Source: an uncultured Paracoccaceae bacterium (GTDB taxonomy: Bacteria; Pseudomonadota; Alphaproteobacteria; Rhodobacterales; Rhodobacteraceae). Taken from it: a stretch of DNA of 64,000 nt. Made by a program: the position numbers and the translations under genes. Every line of letters begins with the position of its first letter. Position 1 is the stretch's first letter. The notes under the pieces are model-generated. The model did no database searches, was not told the DNA's origin, and was given only the letters and a program-made list of their open reading frames with translations. The DNA lies in NCBI GenBank assembly GCA_905182105.1, contig CAJJAR010000001.1, positions 1-64,000 on the forward strand, given 5' to 3'. Below, one piece after another: positions 44,504 to 54,604 of the stretch.

Positions 44504-45250
44504 CTATAGCGCCCTTTTGCCAGTAACGGCCTTGATGACGGCAGGAACCAAAGACAGCGCCGCAAAACCCAAAATGGGCAGTAATATATGAGGTTCAAAG
44601 ATGATGCTGAGGTTCGGCTTTTCACCAACAGCGAACACCTCGCCCAAGCCCGCGCCAATAGATGAAAATACAGCCGTCGCTGGAATAATCCCAAAGAAAG
44701 TTGAGATGAAAAAACGGTGCAATGGCACCTGCATAAAGGCTGGAATTAAGTTGGCGATAAAGAATGGAACGACTGGAACCAAACGGATCAGAAACAACAT
44801 AGTCCATTGATTTTCATCTATACTATCTTTGATCTTTTTAATGGGTCCTGTTGAGGCTTCCAATTTCGCCCCAAGCTTTTCACCAAACCCGTACCTTGCC
44901 GCCAGAAAGATGAAGGCAGCCCCAATTGCGGCTCCGTTTACGCTTAACATTGCGCCTAGAACAGTCCCGAACAAAAAACCGCCTGTTAGTGTGGTCAGCG
45001 TTGCCCCCGGCAGAGAGAAACCAACGATCAGGACATAAGCGATAAAGAACAAAAACGCAGTCTGGATAAGGTTCGCATCACGGTAAGCAAGCAGTGCCTC
45101 GCGATTGTCACGCAACGTATCGAACGTCAGGTAATCGCGCAGGGTAAATGCACCGATGATCGCGATAACTAGAATCACCGCAAGTGGCACATGCCTCTTT
45201 AGGTCTAGCTTTGAAACAGAATCAGGTTTGAAATTGTTGAATTTGGCCAT
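44504..45250 (-). CDS. TVP38/TMEM64 (VTT-domain) membrane protein
   Basis: 248 residues with about six hydrophobic segments. The VTT core contains GFSLPGATLTTLTGGFLFG and the later FFIANLIPAFMQVPLHRFFISTFFG. I use the ATG at 45248-45250; alternative Mets up to 13 codons upstream are possible and none has a clear binding site. It is the first gene of a pair with the disulfide oxidoreductase. DedA/VTT relatives move or scramble lipids in other organisms; its job here is unknown. Confidence 0.85.
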   Translation of the reverse strand: MAKFNNFKPDSVSKLDLKRHVPLAVILVIAIIGAFTLRDYLTFDTLRDNREALLAYRDANLIQTAFLFFIAYVLIVGFSLPGATLTTLTGGFLFGTVLGAMLSVNGAAIGAAFIFLAARYGFGEKLGAKLEASTGPIKKIKDSIDENQWTMLFLIRLVPVVPFFIANLIPAFMQVPLHRFFISTFFGIIPATAVFSSIGAGLGEVFAVGEKPNLSIIFEPHILLPILGFAALSLVPAVIKAVTGKRAL

Positions 45251-45458
45251 AATATGCATCACTCTTGCTCTTTTCATGTCCATTATCAATGGACTGAACA
45301 GACACAGGACCGCTACCGTGAAACATAATTCTCACGCGCCCTTGATAATTACTGCCCCTTTTAGGGTGTTTTCTCGCCGTTAATCGGGTAATTAAAACAA
45401 TGGCTCATTGATATCTATGTATTTGTTGCAAAACCGTCCGATTTCCAACCGCTAGGGT

Positions 45459-45487
45459 TTGACTTGAGCCTTGCAGCACTTTAGAGG
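45459..45487 (+). promoter_or_regulatory. Probable rpmH operon promoter
   Basis: TTGACT at 45459-45464 and TAGAGG at 45482-45487 have a 17-bp spacer, about 65 bp upstream of rpmH. The -35 is a good match; the -10 is weak but usual for alphaproteobacteria. GGAG lies just before the rpmH start. Confidence 0.45.
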
Positions 45488-45553
45488 ACGAGCTTGAAAA
45501 TAGACACGCACGGTCCGAATCTTGGCCCTTGCGAACAATATGGAGACGGAGCG

Positions 45554-45688
45554 ATGAAACGCACCTACCAACCTTCTAACCTCGTGCGCAAACGGCGCCA
45601 CGGTTTCCGCTCGCGCATGGCTACTAAAGCTGGCCGTAAAATCCTGAACGCACGTCGTGCTAAGGGCCGTAAGGAACTGAGCGCGTAA
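45554..45688 (+). CDS. rpmH: 50S ribosomal protein L34
   Basis: 44 residues: [20 protein letters not shown] and the rest of the very conserved L34 sequence ending in KGRKELSA. The start at 45554 is fixed by the universal MKRTYQPS; the frame remains open upstream but is not L34. It is followed by rnpA after 24 bp, as in most bacteria. dnaA is not adjacent. Confidence 0.98.
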   Translation: MKRTYQPSNLVRKRRHGFRSRMATKAGRKILNARRAKGRKELSA

Positions 45689-45712
45689 TACGCGTCCAGA
45701 CTGGTTGCTTAA

Positions 45713-46144
45713 ATGACCTCGCCTAAGGCCCCTTTATCTAGCAATATAGCTGATAAGGAACTGCCTTTGGCGGGTATTTTTCGTTTGGGCACCCCACCAA
45801 AAATTGAAGTCATCCAGAAGCGCGCTGATTTCCTGCGCGCTTCACGTGCGCCGCGCGTTGCGATGCAAGGATTTGTCCTCCAAATCAACGAACGGGGTGA
45901 TGAAGATCCAATGCGCATCGGCTATACCTGCTCCAAAAAAGTCGGCAATGCGGTTGCTCGCAATCGCGCCAAACGTCGATTGCGCGAAATTGCGCGCCTC
46001 GTGCTGCCAGAGCATGGAGCTTTGGGTACCGATTATGTGCTGATTGGACGACGCGACAAAACCGCTGAGCGTGACTTTCAAGATCTGCTTGCAGACTTGC
46101 GCACAGCGCTGTCCAAGGATCACCCAAAAAAGGACCGAACATGA
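45713..46144 (+). CDS. rnpA: Ribonuclease P protein component
   Basis: 143 residues. A nonconserved N-terminal extension of about 30 residues precedes [16 protein letters not shown]. The RNR motif region is [20 protein letters not shown]. It binds the RNase P RNA for tRNA 5' processing. It overlaps yidD by 4 bp. Confidence 0.95.
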   Translation: MTSPKAPLSSNIADKELPLAGIFRLGTPPKIEVIQKRADFLRASRAPRVAMQGFVLQINERGDEDPMRIGYTCSKKVGNAVARNRAKRRLREIARLVLPEHGALGTDYVLIGRRDKTAERDFQDLLADLRTALSKDHPKKDRT

Positions 46145-46371
46145 ACCCGTTTGTGTTTGTCTTGGCTCTGCCAATTCGATTGTATCGGTTAATTTTTAGC
46201 CCTTGGGTCGGCTTCAATTGCCGCTATCAACCGACATGCAGCGCTTATGCGCTGGAAGCTTTAGAAAAACATGGTGCCATCAAAGGCAGCTATCTGATGG
46301 TTCACCGTATATGTCGGTGTCATCCGTGGGGCGGCGATGGTTATGATCCTATTCCTGAAGAAAAAGACTGA
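46141..46371 (+). CDS. yidD: Membrane protein insertion efficiency factor YidD
   Basis: 76 residues. An N-terminal amphipathic helix is followed by [19 protein letters not shown] and [18 protein letters not shown], the cysteine-rich YidD signature. It assists YidC at the inner membrane. It lies between rnpA and ttcA, with yidC further along the same strand. Confidence 0.95.
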   Translation: MNPFVFVLALPIRLYRLIFSPWVGFNCRYQPTCSAYALEALEKHGAIKGSYLMVHRICRCHPWGGDGYDPIPEEKD

Positions 46372-46392
46372 ACAATACCCAAAGGGTGTAAC

Positions 46393-47262
46393 ATGCTTGA
46401 TCAAAACGATGACATTCATCCCCTATTCGCAGGCGCACCGCGCACGACTGAATTCAAAAAGCTACGCAAACGCATTGTCCGTATGACACAAGAGGCGATC
46501 AACCAATATGGGATGATCGAGAAAGACGCGCGTTGGCTGGTCTGCTTGTCTGGGGGCAAAGACAGTTACACGCTGTTAGCCGTCTTATATGAATTGAAGT
46601 TTCGTGGCCTTTTGCCCGTGGATATTTTGGCTTGCAACCTTGATCAAGGGCAGCCGAATTTCCCTGCAACTGTCTTGCCTGATTTCTTGGAAAAGATGGG
46701 TGTACCTTACCGCATTGAGTATAAGGATACCTACTCTATCGTTGTAGACAAAATTCCAGCGGGTCGCACATTCTGTTCGCTATGTTCGCGTCTGCGTCGC
46801 GGCAATCTATATCGCGTTGCCCGCGAAGAGGGATGTTCAGCCGTGGTTCTGGGCCATCATCGCGATGACATCCTTGAAACCTTTTTTATGAACCTGTTTC
46901 ATGGCGGCAAATTGGCAACCATGCCCCCTAAACTGCTAAATGAAGAAGGCGACCTATTTGTATATCGCCCCTTGGCGCATGTTGCAGAGGTCGATTGTGA
47001 AAAGTTTGCATCAGCAATGAACTATCCCATTATTCCTTGTGACCTGTGTGGGTCACAGGATGGATTGCAACGACAGCAGGTCAAACAGATTCTGGATGGA
47101 TGGGAGGCCAACAGTCCTGGCCGCCGTCAAATCATGTTTAATGCACTGGCCAACGCGCGTCCTTCACATTTATTAGACCCCCAAATTTTTGATTTTATGG
47201 GGCTCAACCGAGAACCCGATCAAATTGACCTAAACTCAGACAACATTCCAACACTGCGTTAA
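46393..47262 (+). CDS. ttcA: tRNA 2-thiocytidine biosynthesis protein TtcA
   Basis: 289 residues. The PP-loop [15 protein letters not shown] binds ATP. C-x2-C in [14 protein letters not shown] and a further Cys in PCDLCGSQD are the iron-sulfur and catalytic cysteines. It thiolates cytidine 32 of certain tRNAs. It lies 21 bp after yidD. Confidence 0.95.
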   Translation: MLDQNDDIHPLFAGAPRTTEFKKLRKRIVRMTQEAINQYGMIEKDARWLVCLSGGKDSYTLLAVLYELKFRGLLPVDILACNLDQGQPNFPATVLPDFLEKMGVPYRIEYKDTYSIVVDKIPAGRTFCSLCSRLRRGNLYRVAREEGCSAVVLGHHRDDILETFFMNLFHGGKLATMPPKLLNEEGDLFVYRPLAHVAEVDCEKFASAMNYPIIPCDLCGSQDGLQRQQVKQILDGWEANSPGRRQIMFNALANARPSHLLDPQIFDFMGLNREPDQIDLNSDNIPTLR

Positions 47263-47334
47263 CGCATTGCAAAGAGATCAGACCTAACACTTCTACAAGG
47301 TTCGTTTTCTGCGGACACTGCAACAAGGTGTATC

Positions 47335-48903
47335 ATGTCATTCAATCACTCTTGGACTTGGCACAAACTGCGCGAAGATCTGCGCCGCACCATTACAGGC
47401 GCGCAGACCTTGGCTTTTTTCCGGCAGGTGTTTTGGCCGCATATTGGGTTGGTGGAGAACCTGCACTGATCGGCGCAGCCGTTTTGATGCCAATTTTGTT
47501 TATTGATGTTGGAGGGTTTTCGCAACGGGAATTCAATGTTGCGCTTCTTCAGCGAAGTACAAAAACATTGTTGCAGCGGGATATATTCACAGAATTCGAC
47601 GAAAGAACTTACGCACAAACATCTGATCGAACGACAGGCTCAGCCTTGTTCCAGATACAAATCAATGACTATCAGTCTTTGGTTGATCGCCACGGCCAAA
47701 CTGCCGTTGATACAGTGATAAACGTGTTAGCGAGCGGATTATTTTGCAAATGCGTGATCAAGATTAAATCGCGCGCTTGGGGGATTGCAACTTAGCGTTA
47801 AGCCTTGAGTCAAGTCGACATATGGATTTAGAGGTCTGCATTCGATTGGCAGGCCGGCTTCAAATCGCTATTGAAGAACCCGTCTCTGTTGATGGGGTTT
47901 CACTGTTCGTAACAACTTCCATTGGATTTTGTCTTTGCAGCCGTTCTCCTGGTTCTACAGGAGGTGATTGGATGCAAGCCGCGTCCATTGCACTTATGGA
48001 AGCTGAAAAACGTGAGCCATCAACCATTCGTGCCTTTTGAGAAGAGATGCAGCGGGCAACACAAGCCCATTCGACATTACGCGAAGAGGTTCAGAGCACT
48101 TTCGAAACGGAACAAATTATTCCATGGTTGCAACCCCAAATATCCACAGACACCGGTAAAGTTACCAGATTTGAGGCTTTGACCCTCCAGCACCACCCAG
48201 AACGCGGAATGATTGCCCCAGTCGATTTTTTACCCGCCATTGAGCAAGCAGGTTTATTGGAGCACCTTGCTGAGATCATCATGTATCACGCATTTACTGC
48301 GCTCAATGCGTGGGACACTGCAGGTGTTTACGTCCCGCAAGTTGGGTGAATTTCAGCGGATCCGAATTGAACAACCTGCGTTTGATTGAAAAAATCAGCT
48401 GGGAACTGGGCCGCTTTAACCTGTCACCAGATCGTCTGGCCGTAGAAGTTTTGGAAAGCGTTATCTCTGGTGCCGCGGATGACCAGATCACTTTAAACAT
48501 TAACAGTCTTGTCGCACTTGGTTGTCACTTTGACCTAGACGGTTTTGGGACAGGCCACGCATCAATTTCATCGATTAGGCGATTCAAAATTGACCGTCTT
48601 AAAATTGACCGATCTTTTGTGATGAAAGCAGACAGGGACCCCGAACAACAACGAATGATCAGCGCGGTATTAACCACGGCAGAACGACTGAACCTCGTAA
48701 CCCTAGCTGAGGGTGTTGAAACTGTCGGAGAAGACGCACTATTGGCCCAGCTGGGCTGCAACCACGTACAAGAGTTTGGGATTGGGAAACCGATGCCATT
48801 CAACGAAACTTTGGATTGGATGCAGGCGCACGAGGACAGACTTCTGGGTCCCCCCAAATCGGAGGGCGCCAAGCCGGGTAACCAAAACAACGCAAATACC
48901 TGA
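47335..48903 (+). pseudogene. Decayed GGDEF/EAL-domain protein (five lesions)
   Basis: From ATG 47335 (MSFNHSWTWHKLREDLRRT) the family reading requires five corrections: a one-base loss in a T run (47415-47420); a one-base loss near 47731; TAA at 47765-47767 in place of Lys; TGA at 48038-48040; a one-base loss near 48346. The pieces give a membrane start (FFPAGVLAAYW), a GGDEF-like domain with LGDCN for the active loop, and an EAL domain (TRFEALTL, LPAIEQAGLLEHL, AVEVLESVI, KIDRSFVMKADRDPEQQRM, LAEGVETVGE). The catalytic DDFGTG is changed to LDGFGTG. It occupies the ttcA-yidC interval where relatives keep an intact gene. Confidence 0.92.
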
Positions 48904-49020
48904 AAATTGATTTTGTTTGTCACCGAAGAAAGGCCCAAAATGACCGAATCCACTTGACCTTCTGGTCTGCACTATGTTGAACCCGACACTGAACTCAACG
49001 ACATTAGGTGGCAGTCCCAA

Positions 49021-50841
49021 ATGGATGATCAGAACAAAAACCTCATTCTGGCAACCGTACTCAGCTTAGCTGTGATTCTAGTATGGACTGTCTTTTTCCC
49101 CACTCCAGAGGTTGCGGCCCCATCTGAAACAGCAATTGTTTCTGCAGAAGGTTCCATCGTATCTACGGGCGCTGTCACTGCACTAACGCCAACAGCACAA
49201 ACAGATACCGCCAATGTGGTTGCTACAGGTGCCGCAGCTCCTGCAGCATTGCTTGAAGCACCCCGCACCGCAATCGAAACACCACGCCTAAGCGGAACAA
49301 TCTCCTTGCTGGGCGGACGTATCGACGAGTTAAAATTGAGCGACTATAAAGTCACGCAAGATGAAGGTGCAGACACTGTTACGTTGTTCTCACCTGTTGG
49401 CAGTGACTCACCATATTACGCACTCTTTGGTTGGGCCGCGAGCACAGGCGTAAAACCTGAGACCGTGCCAAACGCAAATACAAACTGGCAGCTTGTAGAT
49501 GGTGAAATTCTTGCCCCGGGCAAGCCTATCACTTTGGCATGGGACAACGGCGCAGGCCTTTTGTTCAATCGCATTTATGATGTTGATGCTGATTACATGT
49601 TCACAATTACGCAAAACGTAACGAATAACGGCACTATCGCAGCATCTATGGCACCATACGGTGTTCTTGCGCGTCATGGCGAACCGAAAGACCTAAAGAA
49701 TTTCTTCGTCTTGCACGAAGGTCTGGTCACGATGGCTGATGAGCTGACGGAGACAAATTGGGATGACATGCCTGATTTCGACATTCATCCAAAAGAGGGT
49801 GTCCCTGCAGAACGTATAGAGGCTGTCCTAAATGGCTGGATCGGTATGACCGACCACTTCTGGATGACCACCTTGATCCCAGCCCAAGACGTTTCATCGC
49901 GCCTGACAGCTAAGTACAATCCATCTTTAGACATCTATCAAACAGAGACTGTGATGAACAAAATCACTGTAGAGCCGGGCGCGTCAGCGTCCAACACGAT
50001 TCGTTTGTTTGCGGGCGCGAAAGAATGGGAAACTATTCGGGAATACCAAGCCGACGGTGTTACCAAATTCATCGATAGTATCGACTGGGGCTGGTTCTTC
50101 TTTTTGACCAAACCAATCTTCTGGTTGCTTCACGAGATCAACAAATTGATCGGTAACATGGGCTGGTCCATCATTGGCCTTACCCTGATTATCAAAGCTG
50201 TTTTGTTCCCGCTGGCCTATAAATCTTACGTCTCTATGGCGAAGATGAAAGAGCTTCAGCCAGAAATGGAAAAACTGAAAGCGGCTGCAGGCGATGATCG
50301 TCAAAAGATGCAGCAAGGTATGATGGAGCTTTATAAGAAGAACAAAGTGAATCCAGCAGCCGGCTGTTTGCCGATCTTACTTCAAATTCCGATCTTCTTT
50401 TCCCTATACAAAGTGATCTTCGTCACAATTGAATTGCGCCACGCCGCATGGTTTGGCCCGTTCCGTGATCTTTCAGCACCCGACCCAACAACCCTGTTGA
50501 ACCTTTTCGGACTCTTCCCAAATGGTGCACCAGAAGCGGGCAGCGTCATGGCGTTGATCTTTATCGGCATATTGCCAATCATCCTTGGTATCTCAATGTG
50601 GTTGCAGCAAAAACTGAACCCAGCTCCAACTGACCCAACACAGCAAATGATATTTGCATGGATGCCATGGGTATTCATGTTCATGTTGGGCAGCTTCGCC
50701 AGTGGCTTGGTTGTTTACTGGATAGCAAACAACACGATTACTTTCACACAGCAATACTTGATTATGCGCAGCCAAGGTTACAAACCTGACGTGTTCGGCA
50801 ACATCAAGGGCAGTCTGAAAAGAAAACCTAAAGAGGACTAA
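49021..50841 (+). CDS. yidC: Membrane protein insertase YidC
   Basis: 606 residues. An N-terminal membrane anchor (MDDQNKNLILATVLSLAVIL), a Thr/Ala-rich linker, a large periplasmic domain (about 85-340) and the conserved C-terminal insertase with about five helices: GWSIIGLTLIIKAVLFPLAY, ELQPEMEKLKAAAGDDRQKM, NPAAGCLPILLQIPIFFSLY and PWVFMFMLGSFASGLVVYWI. It inserts inner-membrane proteins with and without Sec. It is 3 bp from the MOSC gene. Confidence 0.97.
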   Translation: MDDQNKNLILATVLSLAVILVWTVFFPTPEVAAPSETAIVSAEGSIVSTGAVTALTPTAQTDTANVVATGAAAPAALLEAPRTAIETPRLSGTISLLGGRIDELKLSDYKVTQDEGADTVTLFSPVGSDSPYYALFGWAASTGVKPETVPNANTNWQLVDGEILAPGKPITLAWDNGAGLLFNRIYDVDADYMFTITQNVTNNGTIAASMAPYGVLARHGEPKDLKNFFVLHEGLVTMADELTETNWDDMPDFDIHPKEGVPAERIEAVLNGWIGMTDHFWMTTLIPAQDVSSRLTAKYNPSLDIYQTETVMNKITVEPGASASNTIRLFAGAKEWETIREYQADGVTKFIDSIDWGWFFFLTKPIFWLLHEINKLIGNMGWSIIGLTLIIKAVLFPLAYKSYVSMAKMKELQPEMEKLKAAAGDDRQKMQQGMMELYKKNKVNPAAGCLPILLQIPIFFSLYKVIFVTIELRHAAWFGPFRDLSAPDPTTLLNLFGLFPNGAPEAGSVMALIFIGILPIILGISMWLQQKLNPAPTDPTQQMIFAWMPWVFMFMLGSFASGLVVYWIANNTITFTQQYLIMRSQGYKPDVFGNIKGSLKRKPKED

Positions 50842-50844
50842 AGC

Positions 50845-51585
50845 ATGTCATCAGTTTCAAGCATCTGGCGTCATCCGATCAAAGCCCTGGGCCGCGAATC
50901 GTTAACGTCAGTTGCCTTGAAAACCGGTGAATGCCTGCCTTGGGATCGTGTTTGGGCTTTGGCCCACGAAGCATCCAAAGCGAAGACTGGTGAATGGGCT
51001 CGCTGTGGGAACTTTAATCGTGCTGCTGGTGTCCCAGCCTTCATGGCAATCACAGCGGAACTTTATGAAGCAACTCAAAAAATAACGTTGCGCCATCCCG
51101 ATCGCCCAGAGATTACGTTTCATCCAGATGATGCCCCTGAGGCGCTCGTCGCTTGGAGTGCCCCACTTGTCCCTAGTGGTCGTGCACAACCTAGCCACAT
51201 CATGCGTCTGGACAAACATGGTTATCCTGACAGCGCCTATCCATCCATCAGCTTGGCCAACACAGCATCCCATAGTCAAGTAGAGCAATACCTTGGTCGT
51301 AATTTGTCGATTCACCGCTGGCGTTCCAACATCTGGTTCGATGGTGTCACGCCATGGGCTGAATTTACATGGGTCGGCAAAGATATAGCGATTGGAAATG
51401 CGATATTGCGAGTAAAAGAGCCAGCAACGCGTTGTATGTCCACAGCAGCCAATCCAGAGACTGGCCAGCGGGACGCAGATACGTTAGGGGCGTTGGAACA
51501 CTTCGGCCATCAAGAATTCAGTGTCTTGGCGGAAGTTATCCAAGATGGAACAATCGCCCTAGGCGACAGCGTGCAGGTACTATGA
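50845..51585 (+). CDS. MOSC-domain protein
   Basis: 246 residues. The N-terminal beta-barrel (VSSIWRHPIKALGRESL) is followed by a MOSC core with the conserved cysteine in EPATRCMSTAANPETGQRD. MOSC domains bind sulfur carried on cysteine or molybdenum cofactor. It overlaps engB by 4 bp. No molybdoenzyme is adjacent. Substrate unknown. Confidence 0.88.
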   Translation: MSSVSSIWRHPIKALGRESLTSVALKTGECLPWDRVWALAHEASKAKTGEWARCGNFNRAAGVPAFMAITAELYEATQKITLRHPDRPEITFHPDDAPEALVAWSAPLVPSGRAQPSHIMRLDKHGYPDSAYPSISLANTASHSQVEQYLGRNLSIHRWRSNIWFDGVTPWAEFTWVGKDIAIGNAILRVKEPATRCMSTAANPETGQRDADTLGALEHFGHQEFSVLAEVIQDGTIALGDSVQVL

Positions 51586-52235
51586 TGCAAATGCAATTTA
51601 ACATCGCCGAAGAGCCAGAGGCCCTAAGCAAAGAAAAAGGTCGTCTGCTGTTCGCGGGCGAGACCGACTTTGTAAAGGGTGTCGTCGCAATGGACGGGAT
51701 GCCCGATGCCGATCGCATGGAGATTTGCTTTGCAGGCCGTTCCAACGTTGGCAAATCAACTTTGATCAATGCGCTAACCGGTCGCAAAGGTTTGGCGCGT
51801 GCGTCAAACACCCCGGGCCGTACGCAAGAGATCAACTATTTTACCGCTGGTGATGAACATTACCTCGTCGATCTTCCAGGTTATGGCTATGCAAATGCGC
51901 CTTTGCCAATTGTCGAAAAGTGGCAGCGTTTGCTCAAGCAATACCTGTCTGGTCGTCAAACTTTGCGCCGGGCATTTGTATTAATTGATGCACGCCACGG
52001 TGTCAAAAAAGTCGATGAAGAAATCATGTCTTTGCTAGATAGCTCTGCTGTGATTTTCCAAGTTGTTCTAACCAAAGCCGACAAGGTGAAAGAAAAGGAA
52101 CGCTTTGAGGTCATCAAACAAGTGAAAAGCAAGCTGGCTGCCCACCCTGCTGCCTATCCAGAGCTGGTTATTACCTCTTCGGAAAAAGGTTGGGGCATCG
52201 AAACATTGCGCGCTATCATCGCAAACCTCGAATAG
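51582..52235 (+). CDS. engB: Ribosome biogenesis GTP-binding protein YihA/YsxC (EngB)
   Basis: 217 residues. G1 FAGRSNVGKSTLINALTG, G3 LVDLPGYGYANAP, G4 VLTKADKV, and G5 ITSSEKGWG. It is a GTPase for 50S assembly. The start is one of two consecutive ATGs at 51582 and 51585, overlapping the MOSC stop; the frame is open further upstream but antisense in sense to no family sequence. Confidence 0.95.
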   Translation: MMQMQFNIAEEPEALSKEKGRLLFAGETDFVKGVVAMDGMPDADRMEICFAGRSNVGKSTLINALTGRKGLARASNTPGRTQEINYFTAGDEHYLVDLPGYGYANAPLPIVEKWQRLLKQYLSGRQTLRRAFVLIDARHGVKKVDEEIMSLLDSSAVIFQVVLTKADKVKEKERFEVIKQVKSKLAAHPAAYPELVITSSEKGWGIETLRAIIANLE

Positions 52236-52254
52236 TTGATCGAACGGAAACGGG

Positions 52255-53115
52255 ATGAAGACGCAAGACATGGACCGCAATTGGATTGAAACCGCCGAGA
52301 CGCTCAGCAGGGCCTTGCCATACATGCAACGCTATTCTGGTGCAACGGTCGTTATTAAACTGGGTGGTCACGCGATGGGCAGCGATGAAGCCATGGCGAG
52401 TTTCGCACGCGATGTTGTTTTGATGCAGCAAGTGGGCGCAAACCCCGTCATCGTTCATGGTGGTGGTCCAATGATCAACGCCATGCTTGAGCGTCTAAAT
52501 ATTCAATCTGAATTTGTGAACGGCAAACGCGTAACTGATGCAGCAACCATGGAAGTGGTTGAGATGGTTCTAAGTGGTTTGGTCAACAAGCGTATCGTTC
52601 AGGCCATTGGGGCCCAAGGTGGTCGCGCTGTTGGTCTATCAGGCAAAGACGCCCAATTGGTCACTTGCACCCAAACAAATCCTGAGTTGGGATTTGTAGG
52701 CACCCCCTCTGTGGTGGACGCCTCAATTCTGGAAGACCTGTTTAGCAGCAACATCATTCCCGTCATTGCGCCACTAGGTGCTGGCGAAAATGGTGAAACA
52801 TTCAACATCAACGGCGATACCGCTGCTGGTGCTATTGCGGGTGCATTAAAGGCAGATCGCCTTCTGCTGTTAACGGATGTTGCTGGCGTTAAAAATGCTG
52901 ACGGCGAAGTGCTGACTGAAATGACTGCGGCCCAAATTCGTGAGCTGACCGCGGATGGGACGATTGCTGGGGGCATGATTCCTAAGACGGAGACCGCTTT
53001 GGACGCCATCAACGAAGGTGTTCGCGCTGTTGTTATCCTTGACGGTCGTGCTCGTAACGCTTGTTTGCTTGAGTTGTTTACTGACCACGGCGCAGGCAGC
53101 TTGATCCGCGACTAA
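52255..53115 (+). CDS. argB: Acetylglutamate kinase
   Basis: 286 residues. [16 protein letters not shown] and [16 protein letters not shown] near the N-terminus bind phosphate and acetylglutamate; [16 protein letters not shown] and [18 protein letters not shown] are later blocks. It is the second step of arginine synthesis. It lies 20 bp after engB and is followed by a hairpin. No other arg genes in this window. Confidence 0.96.
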   Translation: MKTQDMDRNWIETAETLSRALPYMQRYSGATVVIKLGGHAMGSDEAMASFARDVVLMQQVGANPVIVHGGGPMINAMLERLNIQSEFVNGKRVTDAATMEVVEMVLSGLVNKRIVQAIGAQGGRAVGLSGKDAQLVTCTQTNPELGFVGTPSVVDASILEDLFSSNIIPVIAPLGAGENGETFNINGDTAAGAIAGALKADRLLLLTDVAGVKNADGEVLTEMTAAQIRELTADGTIAGGMIPKTETALDAINEGVRAVVILDGRARNACLLELFTDHGAGSLIRD

Positions 53116-53126
53116 CGCAACTGTGT

Positions 53127-53148
53127 CCATGTGCCGCTTGGCACATGG
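53127..53148 (+). terminator. Hairpin after argB
   Basis: CCATGTGCC (53127-53135) pairs perfectly with GGCACATGG (53140-53148) around a GCTT loop, followed by TTCT. It is 12 bp past the argB stop. The weak U-tract makes partial termination more likely than complete. Confidence 0.55.
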
Positions 53149-53173
53149 TTCTAAACGCCGTAGTTTGTCTCTA

Positions 53174-53968
53174 ATGGAAAATGTATCTTTTATACGGCTG
53201 GGTGTATTTTTAGGTCTGTTTGCATTGCTTGCGTTGATCGAAACCCTCGCCCCCCGCCGTGTGTGCACCCAAACCCTTAAAGCCCGCTGGGTAACAAACT
53301 GGGGCTTCACTGTCATCAACACCGTTGCTTTGAATGCGATGGCCGTTGCATTGCCATTACTGGCTGTGGGTGCTGCAATTGATGCACAAAGCCAAGGATG
53401 GGGTTTGTTTAACGCGATCAGCTTGCCTATCTGGATTGAAGTGCTTCTTGTGATTTTGATCTTGGATTTTTCAATCTGGTGGCAGCATTTGATCACCCAC
53501 AAGGTTCCCCTACTTTGGCGGTTGCATCAGGTTCACCATGCGGATGTAGACATTGATGTATCCACCGCCATTCGGTTCCACCCAATCGAGATTGCTTTAT
53601 CAATGCTTTTGAAAATTGGGTTGGTCTATTTGCTAGGCCCTGCCGCCTTTGCTGTCATCCTGTTTGAGGTAATTTTGAACGGCACAGCCATGTTCAATCA
53701 TGCCAACATTCGCTTGCCCTTAGCCATTGATGCAATTGTACGACGCGTTTTGGTGACGCCAGACATGCACCGCGTTCATCACTCAACGCACCGCCAAGAA
53801 CACGACAGTAACTATGGGTTCTCATTATCGATCTGGGACCAGATGTTCGGCACCTACATAGCCCAGCCATCCGCAGGTCACGATAAAATGGACATTGGCC
53901 TGCGCTGGCAGGACGAACGCCCCAGCCGTTTTGGATGGTCCCTCAAATTGCCCTTTACCAACAAATGA
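53174..53968 (+). CDS. Sterol desaturase-family (fatty acid hydroxylase superfamily) membrane protein
   Basis: 264 residues. Three or four membrane helices and the histidine clusters of the non-haem di-iron hydroxylases: WWQHLITHKVPLLWRLHQVHH, then HRVHHSTHRQEHDSNYG. Substrates in the family range from sterols to lipids and carotenoids; none can be named here. The ATG at 53172-53174 region (MENVSFIRLG, first base 53174) is chosen over an upstream Met lying in the hairpin. It overlaps the next gene by 4 bp. Confidence 0.85.
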   Translation: MENVSFIRLGVFLGLFALLALIETLAPRRVCTQTLKARWVTNWGFTVINTVALNAMAVALPLLAVGAAIDAQSQGWGLFNAISLPIWIEVLLVILILDFSIWWQHLITHKVPLLWRLHQVHHADVDIDVSTAIRFHPIEIALSMLLKIGLVYLLGPAAFAVILFEVILNGTAMFNHANIRLPLAIDAIVRRVLVTPDMHRVHHSTHRQEHDSNYGFSLSIWDQMFGTYIAQPSAGHDKMDIGLRWQDERPSRFGWSLKLPFTNK

Positions 53969-54603
53969 ATGTAGATATCACTGCGCAGCTCAGCCCAAAA
54001 GTTAATCCACACGGATTGTTCGTCATGGGACATATTGCTAAGGCTGACCACACATTGGCATTGATCGGTGCTGACAGTGGTTTTTGGGATCACTTCAAAG
54101 GTGATGCTGAATATTCAGGCGGGCAACCTGACCCAATTGATCGGTGGTCTAAACGCATCATTAATCAAATCGCTTCCGATCTCCAAGGAACAGCAGTCTT
54201 TCCATCAGATGGACCTCCCTATGCCCCGTTCATCGCGTGGGCCACTCAAAGCGGTCGGTTTTGGCAAAGCCCAACAGGGATGCTGGTACATGACACCGCT
54301 GGCTTGATGGTTTCAATCCGTGGGGCAATCAAAGTGCCGTTAATCAGCAAACAGCAGCAAGAGGTATCAAACCCCTGTGAGAGCTGCGTAGAACGACCCT
54401 GTGCCACGGCCTGCCCCGTCTCCGCCCTATCAGTCGACCATTTCTATGACGTCCCCACTTGCAAAACACATTTGGCGACAGAAGCAGGGCTAGATTGCAT
54501 GGCCGGTGGTTGTTTGGTACGGCAGATTTGCCCAATCAGCCAGTCGTTCAATCGACCCAAAGCACAAAGTGCGTTTCACATGAAGGCTTTCATGCCCAAA
54601 TGA
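53965..54603 (+). CDS. Ferredoxin-like protein
   Basis: 212 residues. The first 140 residues are not recognised as a known domain but contain HGLFVMGHIAKAD and FPSDGPPYAPFIAWA. The C-terminal part has CESCVERPCATACPVSALS, then CKTHLATEAGLDCMAGGC and a final CPI. The first set is like a [4Fe-4S] cluster (C-x2-C-x4-C-x3-C) and the second could hold or complete another. It overlaps the sterol-desaturase-family gene by 4 bp, so it may supply electrons to it (inference). The start is the ATG at 53965. Confidence 0.75.
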   Translation: MNVDITAQLSPKVNPHGLFVMGHIAKADHTLALIGADSGFWDHFKGDAEYSGGQPDPIDRWSKRIINQIASDLQGTAVFPSDGPPYAPFIAWATQSGRFWQSPTGMLVHDTAGLMVSIRGAIKVPLISKQQQEVSNPCESCVERPCATACPVSALSVDHFYDVPTCKTHLATEAGLDCMAGGCLVRQICPISQSFNRPKAQSAFHMKAFMPK

Positions 54604-54604
54604 A

